64,000 nt of DNA, from positions 30,439-94,438 of the forward strand of contig CAJFCJ010000057.1 of NCBI GenBank assembly GCA_904063045.1. Direction: 5' to 3'. The stretch's first letter is position 1, and every line of letters starts with the position of its first letter. Shown piece by piece: positions 9,477-21,800 of this stretch. The position numbers were made by a program, and so were the translations under genes. This DNA comes from Dimorphilus gyrociliatus. Taxonomy: Eukaryota; Annelida; Polychaeta; Dinophilidae. The notes beneath the pieces were generated by a model. The model was given only the letters and a program-made list of their open reading frames with translations, had not been told where the DNA came from and ran no database searches.

Positions 9477-10706
9477 ATGGCTGAGAATTGTCTGACCCTG
9501 ATTTGTTTAAAAGAAATTGGAAAGAATTTAATAGCATTAGGTGAATATTGCTCAAGTCAAAAACTATTTTTACCTGATAGAATATCTCATCTTATTATTA
9601 ATTATGTTTTTACAAATAACAAATTATTAACAACAAAAGAATTAAAATTCTTTTTATCAAATATTTTAAATATTTCAAACTTCAATTTAATTTATGAACA
9701 ATACGAAAAAGATGAAACATTTGAATTTCTACAAAATCAACCAATAACTGTTTTACAATTAAAAAATATTAATTGTTTTAATGAGTATTTCTTTTCAAAT
9801 AATCTACAAGAATTATCTCTTTATAATTGTCAAATTAAGGATTTTAATGAAAACTTATTACATCAGTTTAAAGGCAATTTAAACATGTCCCATTTAAAAA
9901 TTATCTTACCGGAAATGGATTTTCTCTTTCCAGCCAAATCTCCTAATTTTTATCATAAACTATTTTCAATTATGCAATCATCATCATTAATAAGTTTTGA
10001 ATTTGAAACTGCTTGCGTTTACGCTTCTATTATCAATTTTTTTGAAAACTGGTTAGAACAGTGTATAAATCTGGAGAGATTGATTCTAATAGGAACGTTT
10101 AATTTTGCAAATTTTCGCCATATTTCTTCTGCATTTAAAGCAATGGGACATTCGCTAAAAGAATTAACATTACAAGTTTTAAATCTTGAATTTGATGAAA
10201 TTCATATGTTTGAAAATTCACTTCAGTATCTTACAAATCTTGAAAAATTCAATCTAACAATAAAAATATACTCTGCTAGCTCATTTACATATAATTTAAA
10301 TGAACTAAAATCATGTGGACATTCATTAAGAATATTTAAATTACATGTAAATAGAGTTAGTATTTTATATTTGTGTAAAGCTTTGGAATGTTGTACAAGT
10401 CTTGAAATCATTGAAATTCTGTCAAGAATTCCAATCGATACTCAAGTCATTACTACTGCATTAAAATCATCAATAAATACTGTAAAACAGTTAAATATTG
10501 GAGTTGTACCTAAAGAAGAACATTGGTTTTCTTCAATCGTTGATTTCTTGGAAGAGTGTTCCTCTGCTCGAAAATGTTCAATATTTATAAAATATTTTCA
10601 CAAACAAAGAGCAAAAAATATCTTGAAAAGATTGATATCGCTATCGTCATCGCCTGATCATTTAAATAATATAATGATATCAATTAAACGATTTCGGGAT
10701 GAGTAG
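9477..10706 (+). CDS. LRR protein with a ZYG11/VHL-box-like N-terminus
   Basis: Single-exon, 409 aa, ending in TAG. The N-terminus (C-L-T-L-I-C-L-K-E-I-G-K-N-L, residues 5-18, then L-F-L-P-D-R-I) resembles the VHL-box-like start of ZYG11/ZER1 substrate receptors of CUL2 ubiquitin ligases. From about residue 90 there are irregular leucine-rich repeats (L-Q-E-L-S-L-Y-N-C, L-E-R-L-I-L-I-G, L-K-E-L-T-L-Q-V, L-R-I-F-K-L-H-V, V-K-Q-L-N-I-G). No armadillo-like C-terminal half of true ZYG11 is present, so it is either a short relative or an unrelated F-box-like LRR adaptor. LRR content is clear; the ligase-adaptor role is inference. Confidence 0.65.
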   Translation: MAENCLTLICLKEIGKNLIALGEYCSSQKLFLPDRISHLIINYVFTNNKLLTTKELKFFLSNILNISNFNLIYEQYEKDETFEFLQNQPITVLQLKNINCFNEYFFSNNLQELSLYNCQIKDFNENLLHQFKGNLNMSHLKIILPEMDFLFPAKSPNFYHKLFSIMQSSSLISFEFETACVYASIINFFENWLEQCINLERLILIGTFNFANFRHISSAFKAMGHSLKELTLQVLNLEFDEIHMFENSLQYLTNLEKFNLTIKIYSASSFTYNLNELKSCGHSLRIFKLHVNRVSILYLCKALECCTSLEIIEILSRIPIDTQVITTALKSSINTVKQLNIGVVPKEEHWFSSIVDFLEECSSARKCSIFIKYFHKQRAKNILKRLISLSSSPDHLNNIMISIKRFRDE

Positions 10707-10825
10707 CGTACTCTGTGAACCTTAACCAACTTAGCATCTTTATCAACAAAAGCACACTAAACTTGATACAATGATATTTTAGATAAGAGAAAAAAAGGGG
10801 CGAGGTTGTCAATGTCATTTTTAAA

Positions 10826-11386
10826 ATGGCTACTGCAATATCTAATAAGGAATATTTAAAATATGATGTTGAGCATTGTAAATCATCAGTTACAATTCTA
10901 ATATATCACGTAGAAGGTAGATGTGCTGGATATGCCATTTTTATTGATGAACAATGGAAATATACAGTAAATTATAGACCAACAAAATATGAAAAGGCAG
11001 TCGTTAGTCTTAATTTTGTTAGTAACACAGGAAATATGACAACCAAAGAAATTCAATGGAAATTTACTTCCAATGAAAAAACTTGGAGGAAAAAAGCTTG
11101 GAAAGTTGTAAAACAACTTTTAAAACCCACACCAAAAGCTTATGATATACTCTCTCTTAATGGAGCATTCAATATTGAAAATGGTAGAAATATACAAGAA
11201 TCAGGTGGACATACTACTGAAGATAGAGAAACGAAAAATGGTAGGCAACGCTCCAAAAGTTTTTGTAATAGATTTGTTTCAATTTTAACGTCAATATGTC
11301 GCTGTTCCTGTACTTTTCGTCTAATTCAGTGTTGTAGGAGAAGACTTGATCAAAAAAGACTGGTTGAAGAATATAGAATGCATTAG
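10826..11386 (+). CDS. Orphan 186-aa protein with a basic Cys-rich tail
   Basis: Single-exon frame in a strong Kozak context (AAAATGG), ending TAG. I recognise no family. Residues 20-80 alternate hydrophobic and polar residues like a small beta-rich domain, with aromatic pairs W-K-Y and W-K-F. A linker rich in N, E and G follows, then the last 45 residues carry C-R-C-S-C-T-F and Q-C-C-R-R-R. Such a Cys/Arg cluster suits palmitoylation or metal binding, but neither is proven. It lies 120 bp after the LRR gene on the same strand. It could also be the exon of a longer gene. Confidence 0.5.
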   Translation: MATAISNKEYLKYDVEHCKSSVTILIYHVEGRCAGYAIFIDEQWKYTVNYRPTKYEKAVVSLNFVSNTGNMTTKEIQWKFTSNEKTWRKKAWKVVKQLLKPTPKAYDILSLNGAFNIENGRNIQESGGHTTEDRETKNGRQRSKSFCNRFVSILTSICRCSCTFRLIQCCRRRLDQKRLVEEYRMH

Positions 11387-11584
11387 ATTTCTATTCTCTA
11401 AACATCTATCATTCAATATATATTGTGTAGCAGCAAGAATTTAATTGTTTGTAAACAAAACTATGGACACTAAATCTTTCATTTGGAATGGCTTTTGTTT
11501 GGTCACGTATAATCTATTGGCTTGCTTAAAAACGAATAACTGTAAAAAACTATTGAATGCCAGAAAACGAATTTTATTGAACAT

Positions 11585-11643
11585 GAGAGAGAGAGAGAGC
11601 GAGAGAGAGAGAGAGAGCGAGAGAGAGAGAGAGGAAGAGAGAG
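11585..11643 (+). repeat. (GA)n microsatellite
   Basis: About 60 bases of GA dinucleotides with occasional GC interruptions. The open frame across it (Arg-Glu runs) is an artefact of the repeat. Confidence 0.9.
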
Positions 11644-12539
11644 AATGCTCTTGTTTTTCTCATTCGAATCTATTCAAATGACATATGTTCATGTTTGTAA
11701 TGTGTACATCCATAGTTTTAAAGGAATATTTACAATAAAACTGATAAAAACGTTTAGAATTTTCTAAAGAGTATACTGTTTTCAGCTAAGTTATCGTACA
11801 ATTATCCCTTTGCCCATAGCTTGGGTAAGCATAAACTGAGGTACAGTAGTGATTTTTTGAATCTTTGACAAACAACTACTTTACAGTAAAACCATAACCA
11901 AATAAACATTAAAACATTCAATATTTATCTTTACCCTCCTTATTTTGAAAACTTACCTGGAAGGAATTGAAGGTTGTAAAGATATAAACTAAAGTCATCT
12001 ATAAGAATTTTGCAGAATGGCTCAATCTTTGGAAGTGTAATTTCTTTAAAAGTTTGACAAAATGTATAAGGTACACTCGCGATATTGTAGACATTTTGCT
12101 GTAATTTTAAAATGGTCTAACTAATACTATTGATACTTTCCAAATATATAACTTAATCTATAAACTTTCACTGTGAAAACTTTCATTCGGTTCTGTGGGT
12201 TATCAACATAAAAAGGAAGAAAAAATTTTGAAGATTTGCCAAGATGTGGTTGTCAAAAGATATCTCTAACAGATCAAAATAAGGAAACTATCTTTAGATC
12301 ATACCAAAGACTTGAGTTTCAGTAATATATATGATAATAATTATCAAATTGTTGAAAAATGAAACATAAAAGGAAAAGATACTTTATTGCATAAGAATTT
12401 TTCATATTCAATTAAAAACATTGCCAGTACCTCAACAACATGAAGATGAACACAAAGGTCAAAGAAAAAATTTTTCCCAGCAGATGTTCCCAAAAGGGTT
12501 CAAAGTTTCTTACAAAAAAAGAACTTACCCACTCAAATG
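11644..12539. other. Intergenic, no gene seen
   Basis: AT-rich, stops in all frames, no splice-linked exons recognised. The end of the interval runs into a MULE relic. Confidence 0.4.
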
Positions 12540-12965
12540 AAGGAAGGACTCTTAAATACCAAATTTTCTATCCATGATTTCATTAAGAAAAATGGTGAAT
12601 ATCAGTAAATTCCCTTAGTGTTTGTTTTAATGAGTGGCACAGAAAGAAAATAGCACTTTGAATGTTCTACTGGTATGTTGCCAATAATAGTTTATATTTT
12701 ATTAAAAGTAACAAAATCAATATTTAAAAAGGAAGTTATATGGTTATATAAAAGACTTTAAAGATTATGAAGAGAGAGCCTTCCATATCTTCCAAAAGAA
12801 TTCATTACTTCACCAAATTTAATATAGCAGTGGATATTGATGAAAATTTCTACAATCTTATCAAAGAAGTAGAAAGAGAAGCTGACCTAATAGAAATTTA
12901 TGAGAAGTTGTTATCAGAGGGAAAATTGAAAAAACTATAGAAAAGAAAATATGAAAATCTACAAG
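12540..12965 (+). pseudogene. MULE transposase relic
   Basis: Two pieces of the same transposase as at 2790-4691 can be read on the plus strand. The first, near 12,570-12,650, matches the stretch after the first catalytic Asp (S-I-H-D-F-I-K-K-N-G then P-L-V-F-V). The second, near 12,835-12,960, matches the C-terminal helix (D-E-N-F-Y-N-L-I-K-E-V, then I-Y-E-K-L-L-S-E). The middle, with the second Asp and the Glu, is gone, and stops interrupt both parts. Confidence 0.6.
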
Positions 12966-13297
12966 GTAATATTTCTGAATATATATTAGTTGTTTGAATG
13001 GAGCTTATTAGTTATTAAGAGTTGTATATGACATCATTGGAGACGATTGACAATAAAAAGAATTAATACTGAAAATCTCTTTATTCAATAAAATTGAATA
13101 TAATAAAAATATTAAGGATCCATCTCTTTGTTGATACATATGGTTTTGATCTATAAATCATATTTTTGTTATTTTACCTTGAGATTTGATCCATAGAAAT
13201 CAATGTATAGAACAGAGTTTACAATGAACTATGATAAAATTAAGTGTTAAATTCACCACAGTGTTATAGCTTTTGCTGAATTGTTAAATAATACACA

Positions 13298-13937
13298 TTA
13301 CATTCTTTTACAAAGGTAGTAACACAGAAAAAAACAACAAACACCACAAGCAATACAAAATATTATTGGGATTATGATGATTACAGCTAATGCAGCTGGT
13401 AAATATTTAAAAAACAGATTATTTTCATAAGGATCTGCTTCATTTATTAATCCAGCTATAAATTCAATTCCACTACCAGTAATTTCGTCATCATTAGCTA
13501 CCAAAGCCAGAAGAACTGGGTTATTTGTTAATTTAAGTATTGAAGTTTCATTTCCGCATAAAGGTCTATGAATCTCTTCAGTTCTATTGTCATTCAACCA
13601 GTACACACCTACGAAATCTTTGTCGCAGTTTTTTGATTTTTGAATATCCATTTTAATGTAAATCCTAATATGCTTTTCGGGTTCTCCAATAAGTTTCCAA
13701 CAAGTTGTTGTCTTTGGAGAATATCCGCCATTTTTATAGTTATCACTATAGTATTCAGTTGAAAGTGTAGTAGTTAGTTCAAGATCTTTAGTTTTGTTGC
13801 AAATTAGCTGACAGTTCATCAGTGGAAGTAGTACGACAAATTCTAAGATAAAAGAATGTAATCTTATAAGATATTCTAAAAAAGTTAGTTTTAATGAAAT
13901 TATTTAACTTACCAAAGTAGATAGTTAGTCTTGCCAT
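13298..13937 (-). CDS. Single-pass membrane protein with a CUB-like domain
   Basis: Two exons, 13913-13937 and 13298-13842, joined by a 70-bp intron with a split Glu codon. They give a signal peptide (M-A-R-L-T-I-Y-F-E-F-V-V-L-L-P-L), one CUB-like domain of about 110 residues (S-P-K-T-T-T-C-W-K-L, C-D-K-D-F-V-G-V-Y, later G-S-G-I-E-F), then a transmembrane helix (A-A-L-A-V-I-I-I-I-P-I-I-F-C-I-A) followed by a Cys-rich juxtamembrane segment and a tiny K-R-M tail. About 181 aa. Extracellular recognition or adhesion is likely; the short cytoplasmic tail has no signalling motif. Confidence 0.75.
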
Positions 13938-15106
13938 ATTTCTCGTATGAAGCAATGCCGTTCAGAAAAAGGCTTACCTTTCCAGGAACTTCTTTGAAAT
14001 TTTCTATAAAGACTACTAAAAGAAGGATTAATGACTCAATTATGCTCGTGTTTTCAGTTTACACAAATTTTCAGTCATTTTTCTTTCTTGTTATTCAGTT
14101 TCTCTCTCAATACACGACTCAAATGCACCGACAATACAGAAAAGCGCATTCGATGCTTTCATTTATTCGTTTCACAAATTTTTTTGTTTTTTTCCTCATG
14201 TTTAATTTAGACACATTCCGCTAGCGCCATCTGACGAGAAAAAAGACGAGGAGAGAGAATCATTGCCTAATCTTTATATCATTAATTGTTTTACTATCTG
14301 TAAATGTTTGTTGACATTTAAGTTAAAGTATGTGGTTAAATTAACCACAAAACTATTAAAACACTCATTCAAGAATCGTGAAAATAGCTATTTGAAATAA
14401 TAAGTACTAATCTCTGATTTATTTCCATTTCTTTCTGCGAGATTTTTGAAAGAAACTAAAATAAATGAAATCCAAAGTTTATCAAATACTACTATACCAG
14501 CATAGTAAATATTTTAGAAGTTGAGAAAAAATTGATTTTGGGATTTTTTTGGGTCAGGAAACTTTTAATTTGAATATTTTTCAGATAATATACGGCTGAA
14601 CTGAGGTTTAGGACGCATAAAGTGGAAAGGATCTTGTTAACTGTTAGGTTAGGGTTGGGGTAGAACACTAAAAACTTCTCTCTTTCGTAATTTTTGTTAA
14701 TTTATATATTTGAACTCTAAGATGATAAACAATAGAAAATGCATATTTTTGTCAGTAAAATAAAGGCATAGAGACTGATAACTTATCTCTGCTTTATCTT
14801 TAAATGTTTACTTTTTTTATCATTTTTTTGTCAATTCTCTATCTATTTTCTATTATTATTTTTGTAAAATTTCTTTAATGTCATGGTATAAAGTTCACGA
14901 AACTCAGAAAAGATAACCATTTTCAAGGTATAGACATAACTTAATCCTTTTTAAAATTGTTTTAATACAACTTTTTACCGATAGGGGTTTTTTCGTTGCT
15001 CATGATTGTTTACATAGTTGTCAATGGAAACAGGATGTTGTACTTTGCACATGTGCAGAACAAACCTTCCGGTAGCAGAAAATATAATTTATAGAATATT
15101 GTAATA
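13938..15106. other. Intergenic, no gene seen
   Basis: T-rich and AT-rich sequence between the CUB gene and the Roco gene. A short stretch near 14,635-14,660 (GTTAGGTTAGGGTTGGGG) resembles degenerate telomere-like repeats also found inside small elements elsewhere in the window. No exon supported. Confidence 0.4.
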
Positions 15107-15817
15107 ATGTCTGATAAACAAAGAGAAGATATTCAACTTGCTTTAGCTAATATAATAAAATCTCCCGTTCTAAATGATCAACTATTAAGGAATTTGCCAT
15201 ATCAATATGTTAAAGATATATTAATTTCGGTAAATATTTTTTTGAATATTCAACCAAATATTGTATTTTTTTTTTCCAATTTAGGTTTTGAAGGCAACTG
15301 ACCTGAAAGATATTCTAACAGATGATGATTTAAAGTTTAAAATTGATGTATGACTGTAGTTTAGGGCCAACAGAAAACGTCGCCAAGCGAGATAATTGAA
15401 AACTAATTTTGGATTGAAGAATGATTAGGAGGACCAAAGTAGCTTTTGATTTGTAGTTAGGGAGGAGGGGATTTTCATCTAAAAATTAGGATGAAACAAT
15501 GCATTTGGAGACGTTTTCTGTCGCATCCTCATAGTTGTTATTCCTAAAAAAAATAAATGATTCTAATAATGTTAATTATGACTATTTAGACTTTCGATCA
15601 GAAAATTCAACTTTTAGAAAAGATAATTAAAGCAGTTGGTAAGTTTTTTTATTTATGCTTCTTCTTTTCATGAAAAGGAAACATTTTCTCTTTAAAGGCA
15701 AAGAATTACACGAATCAAATTTTGTTGATGCAAATGATATCGTTTCTGGGAAAAATGTCAATAAAACTCTGCAGTTTTTACTTATGTTAACTAGACTTAA
15801 CAGGATTACAGAAGATG
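15107..15817 (+). other. Domain: IFT54/TRAF3IP1-type N-terminal CH domain (first four exons)
   Basis: Exons 15107-15229, 15285-15347, 15590-15638 and 15698-15817 join in phase. The product follows the CH-like fold of IFT54: L-x-x-I-I-K-S-P-V-L-x-x-x-L-L-R-N-L-P, then Y-V-K-D-I-L-I-S-V, K-I-Q-L-L-E-K-I-I, and the hallmark A-N-D-I-V-S-G-K-N-V-N-K-T-L-Q. In IFT54 this domain binds tubulin and intraflagellar-transport partners. Here it is followed not by the IFT54 coiled coil but by a Roc/COR-like region. Recognition is from motif wording only. Confidence 0.6.
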
Positions 15818-18800
15818 GTAAAATGTTTTATTATTTAAATTGTTATATATTGTAGGAATAGTTGATTTTTCTACTTTTGAAGAGTGGATGCAATAGTCAA
15901 TTATCCCTATGTCTATCTATCCTCAAAACTTATATTTTTCTTGTTTCTTTCAAATAGAAAAGAGTGAACTAAAATTAGGTTCTGAACAACCTATAGAAGT
16001 TGAAATTGGCTCTAACATAGAAAATAAACATATAGTACAAAGAAACAATATGCCATTAAAATTATTGTTCAGTAAAAGTTTAGAGGTTAAAAAAACAATT
16101 TTGAATAATTTTTGAATAAAGAAAAACAATTATATTTCATTTATTGTAACTTATAGAATCCCGTATATAAAGTCACTGAAAACAAGAAAACTTTTCAAAT
16201 TAATTCAATAACATTGGAAGATGTAGACTTCTTAAATGATTACTTTTTTTGTTTAATCTTTCAAATTAAAGGAATAATTAAAGAATTTGATGAAGTAACT
16301 ATAATTTTTTAAAGAATGGCAGTATTTTAAATGAAATCAATTATATTTTGTCTTTCACAGTTACCATGGATACCCCATTCATCTAAAATTACAAATTGCA
16401 AAAATATTACTGATTGGGCAGTATTTTGGACAAGCAAATCAGAAAAACAAACATTTTTGAACAAATCAAAAACATTGAGAGCGGTAGACTTAAAAGAAAA
16501 AAAATACAAATATATTCATTTTTCTTCATTTTGTTTTTAGGTTAATACTTTTGCTGGATGTAATTCTTTGAGCACTTGGAATAATGAAAACTCTGCAAAA
16601 AGTAGGTTTAAGACACTTAAGAATTCGACTCGGATAGAGTAGTCATATATTTATAATCTCACTTTGTCTCTTTCTCCAGCTCAAATTGCTTCTGACGGAT
16701 CATATTGGAATGATAAAAAGGCTGTTATAATTCATTTTCACAGCTTATATAAAGATAAAGAACAAAAAGGATCTTATGATAGAATATTCCAGAGAATTAA
16801 TTTTGAATCTTTAATGATAAATCAAAAAATTGAATATTGTACAAATGTTTTAAATTATTGGAAAGTAAAAAATTGGACATTTTATGATTGTTACGAAGTA
16901 AGATACAAGTTTCGTTTATCTTTTCTTCTCTCTCTCTCTGTTATATCAATTTTTATTCACAAATTTAGGATTATGTTCACCTTTTATCTCCGAAACAATC
17001 ACTTTTTATCATTCCATTCAATTTAACATGCAATGAAGAAAATCTTTCAAAATATTTCATGGATGTAATTATTGGACTTTTGCAAATGGTAAAAACTCGT
17101 TTCTTCCTTTACTATGACTATTAAATCCAAATATTTATCTGTTATAGAATTTGTGTCCAAACACTCTACCAGTTGTCATTTTTATTGGATTTGGAACTAA
17201 GATAAACGAAATAGCAGCTAAATATGCTCTAATTACAATGATTGAATCATTAATAGAGGATTTTCACGATGCTATAAGAAAAAGATCAAGGTAATTCAAT
17301 AGATTTAAAAAGGATTATTAAAGCGATAATATAGATTGTTCTAAAAATAGTATTGAAGAACTCTCCAAAATTAAATTCAATGATCAAAATAACATTCACA
17401 ACTTAGTGGCTTTAACTGAATTGTTAAAAGAATTGAAAGAAAATCTGGAGGATAATAATTCTCATATCATTTCTTTCCTTAATTATGACAATCAAAAGGA
17501 TCTTAAAGTAAAACTATTTAAATTCCTTTTTTTTTTAAAGATAGAGTTGTATTGTGATCTTTAGGACTTGGTGGAAAATATGAAAATATCATTTCAAAAT
17601 GTTACTCATAGGAAACAAAAGTTTAAAGTAGTTTTTTTTCTATTCAATTATCTTTTCCTACTTCAAAGATAGTGAAATTTGATTTTTGTTTTCTATAGTA
17701 TTCTGATGATATCATTGATAAATCTATTGCTAAAATTGAGAAAATACTTGACGAAAAGGAAGACTTTTTAACGGTAACTCAACTTATGAAGGAAATTAAT
17801 ATTGAAGGTAAGTTTTTTTTATATAGTTATTAAAATCTCTCATCTTCTCTTCACAGATCTACTTGCCCTGGACATAGATGATAAAAAAGAAAAATGCTAT
17901 GCTGAAAAGATATGTCAATTTCCATTTTTCGATGTTTTCCAACTATGTTATACTTTAGTTTGTAGTTTTATTTTTTATATTATTTATCAACGTTTGCTCC
18001 ATTTTTAAAATCCAGGGACATATAGTACTTTTGAGAAGTTTTGCTTGTGAAGAATGGTTTGTTGCCAATCCAAAATGGTTTACAAACTTGATACAAAAAT
18101 TGCATAACATCTCTGAAGAGTGTAATGATCGTGTAGAAGATGATTTATTCTTTTTTCGCAAGAAAACAAAAGTGTGTCAGATAGCTGAATGGTATTGTTC
18201 AACTTTTAAATTTCAATCAGTAAGTTATAAAGCTTAGAGGTGTAAAAAAAATAAAAAAGCCTCTATTAAAAAATGTATTCATTTAGGACATTTTTGAAGT
18301 ATTTTTTGGGGCAGAATTGTCATTGACCTTATCATCTACAACATTATTTTTTCCCATTCAATTATCAACTTGTGAAAAAGATATGATGAAATTAATGAAG
18401 GTAATTCTTTTTAAAAGTAAAAAGAAGTGATGATCTTTTTTTCTGTAAAAAGGATGATAAATACACTGCTAAAGTTTCGTTAATCTATAATTTGAAAACA
18501 ACACTTAATGAATGGGTTCATTGGCGAATTATCTATTATTTTCATTTCATTTTCCAGAAAGAAAATATGGATACGACTATCAGTGATCTTTATCACAATT
18601 GGATAACACTTCAATATGGACCTGTAGAAGCTTTTATTTGCTTTGATGATGCTGAATGTAAAACCATTAAAGTTTGCTGTAGGGTTTTTGAAAATGATAA
18701 TTCTCCTATTCTACTTGCAAACATTGCAAAAGAAATTGAAACTATTATTGATTATTCATTGAAAATCTCATCTGTTTATTTCTCAGTAAGCAAGATCTAT

Positions 18801-21800
18801 TATTATAGGCACAATATTAAATCTCTTGGTTCTTTTCTTCTTTTTTGTCTTTTATTAGAAAACTATGAAAACTCCGTGGGGAGATGAACTTGATAAAATG
18901 AAAAAAGATGACGACGACAGATACTCGACTTTAAATTTAAAATTTTGTAAGAAAACATATTCCTCTTTAAATTAACCCAATCAATTTTTTCTTGTTATTT
19001 TTTTTACAGTTAATAATTTTTATTTAAGCTTTGATCATGAGATACAAAGACATTTTTCGGTTTCATGCTCAAATAAATGTATTCTAAGAAGAGAACATTT
19101 TCTATGGAAAATGCATAAAGAGATATATCCAACTTTCAAACGTGAAATGATAGTTAAAGATGACAAAAATGAATTTACTACAATTAAAGAAAGAGATCTT
19201 TCAGATAATTCTGCTTTTGACTTTATCATGGATTTAATAAACTTCTATTCAATTACATTAATCAATTGTCAAAATTTAAAATTTGAATTAATGTAAGTAA
19301 AAAAAATCTTTAGTTTTTCATAGTTTTTCAAATGTTAGTAATCATAAGCTTTTCTTTTGGTAAAAATAGTGATAGTTTTCGAGGATATTCAATTATGTTC
19401 AATTCACAAGAAAACACAGTTAAAAGGATAAGAAAAGATAAGGAGGATAAACTGGTAGACTTTTCTCTAAATGAATATTCCATTGTAACTGTGAAACTAT
19501 TACCACAACATGGAGAATATAAGTCTTATAATATGGCTTTTTCAGTGAGTTCTGATATATTTCTTTTTTATATTTTTTGAAATATTTTTTGTTTTTTTTT
19601 GTTTCAGAGAAAAGAAATTTGTTTAAATATTTATTTAAATGATATTTCAATACTAATGTTGCCACTGGAATCTCAATCAAAAGTTATTTTTAAATTTCAT
19701 GAAGCAGATAGCAATTTGATATTTGACTTTACATATGCTCCAGTAAATATTTGTAATTATTCTCTTTATCTATTTCGTTATCTCTTTTTCTCTCCTAACC
19801 TATCAGAGACAAGAATTCAATTTTTCACATGACTCTATTGATATTGGTCAGAAGTTATTTCATAGTTTTTCTGGAGATATTGCAACTGTTGGTATGTTAA
19901 AAATTTAATTTTGGCTAGTGAAGTTGTTTTCTAATTGAAGAATTTGTATCCCTATGCCAGAGGCCATTTTACCAACAGAAAAGTTAATTTTGGTTTCTCG
20001 AATCAATAAATCATTATCACAAGATGTTAAATCAATCGAATACATCAAATTGTCATTGAAGAATGTTGAAGAAGTGAAACGCTTTTTTGCACAATACTCT
20101 AATGATGATGATAATGATCAACATAAGATATCAGGTAGGGTTCTCTTATCAAGTCTAATAGTTTACTCTACTAATAGTTGTATTTTTCTTAGAAGAGTTT
20201 CTTGGTTATTTAAATGCTTACAATTGCCAATCAGTTCCTAATCACTGGATAAAAAGTTTAATGAGTGCAAATAATGAAGATGACATACCTTTACCTGATA
20301 GAAAAGGCGTTTGTCTATTTTCCAATCTAAAATTATCCAGTAAAATATTTATTTTACTTTTTTCCTTTCGTATTTATCTGTATGTGTGTGTGTTTTTAAG
20401 CCTTTGTTAGGAAAAGCTACGGAATAACACTTTTCGAATCATCGTATCGTGGTTGGCAAAATGGGATTTTTTTCCCTCAAGAGTTGAGAAATGAGTCATT
20501 CATTTATTTAAATGAACTCATTCACTTTGATAAAATGACAGCCTATTTAATCTGTACACCTGCATCTACTACACATGATGGTCATAACAACACTCATATA
20601 ATGAAAAAATCAGCTAAAACTATTTCAAGAGTTACTTTTATGAAGGATCTTGAATTTTATATGATTTTAAAGTTGTCATTATGGTTATATTTCAATAGAA
20701 GTGATATAGTTAGTATAAAACATTAAATAAAACAAACTATTTATTGTTCATTCTACACCTAAAAGCTTGTAGACAATATTGAATCAAGTCAGCTTCAATT
20801 CTATTTTTCATTTTTGATAAATAAATATCCAGATATTGATATACTGACAACTGACCTCCAAAGTGGAAATATACAAGTTCCATTAAGTGTTCAAACAGTA
20901 TGAATATTTAATGTCCTTTTTGTTTCTTTTTAATTTACTCTATTAATAAAATATTTTTCACCAGCTTCTTAAAGAATGTGTACAAACTAAATTGGGTACA
21001 GTTTCTAATCCAGATTCTGGGCGCTTTTTGTGCTATTTTCACAACAAGAACTTGAAAACTACTAACAAAGAAAGGGATAAGTTTCTAGATTTAATATCAG
21101 AAGACAAGATACAAACTGTGGAAAATGATATTCTAAAATTTGATTATTGCCAACAGTAAATTAATTGTTTTTTAAATCCAGATAATAAAAGATTGTTTTT
21201 CAGTTTCAAACTTTTAACAAAATGGTATATTACTAATGACGAATATAATATAGACGGAAGAGAAGGAGGAGAAGATGAACTATTTGGAAGAGTAAAAAAA
21301 CTAAACAGATTAAAGTCTATAGCCCTCAAAAATTGCAATATTTCTACATTTGCGACAAATATTGACAGGCTATCATCCAGTCTCGAAAATTTGCATATAA
21401 TGAACAGTCCAATTACGACAATCTCTCCTTCAATTGGAAAATGTTCCTTAGTAACAAATTTACATTTAAACGATCTTTTATTGACTGATTTACCAATGGA
21501 AATGTCTAATTTATTCCATTTAAAGTTTTTAAACCTGGGTGGAAATTTATTTAAAAGCGTTCCAAGAGTGATTAATCAACTGAATTGTTTGAAATTTTTG
21601 CTTTTACCTGCTATTAATTTCAAACCATTTCATTTAAATATCAATCAATCTTCCATAGTAACAATTGATGAATGGAAAAATGTATATACTACACAATATT
21701 CCCGACTGAGCCATATCGGATTTGATGAAACAAATATGCTAAAGATTTTTAAAGATGCTGCTACTGCAACCAGTAGTGATACTTTAACAACTACAGATCA

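Noticed and set aside
11445-11681. Open frame rich in Arg-Glu
   Set aside because: Produced by the (GA)n repeat; no start context, domain or splice support.
13931-14224. Plus-strand open frame opposite the start of the CUB gene
   Set aside because: Overlaps the signal-peptide exon of the CUB gene on the other strand and encodes only a Phe-rich low-complexity string.
16925-16940. CRISPR-like or regulatory array in short TC/CT tracts (also 5,335, 34,147)
   Set aside because: Simple microsatellite or polypyrimidine tracts, some being intron 3' ends; no spaced repeats.
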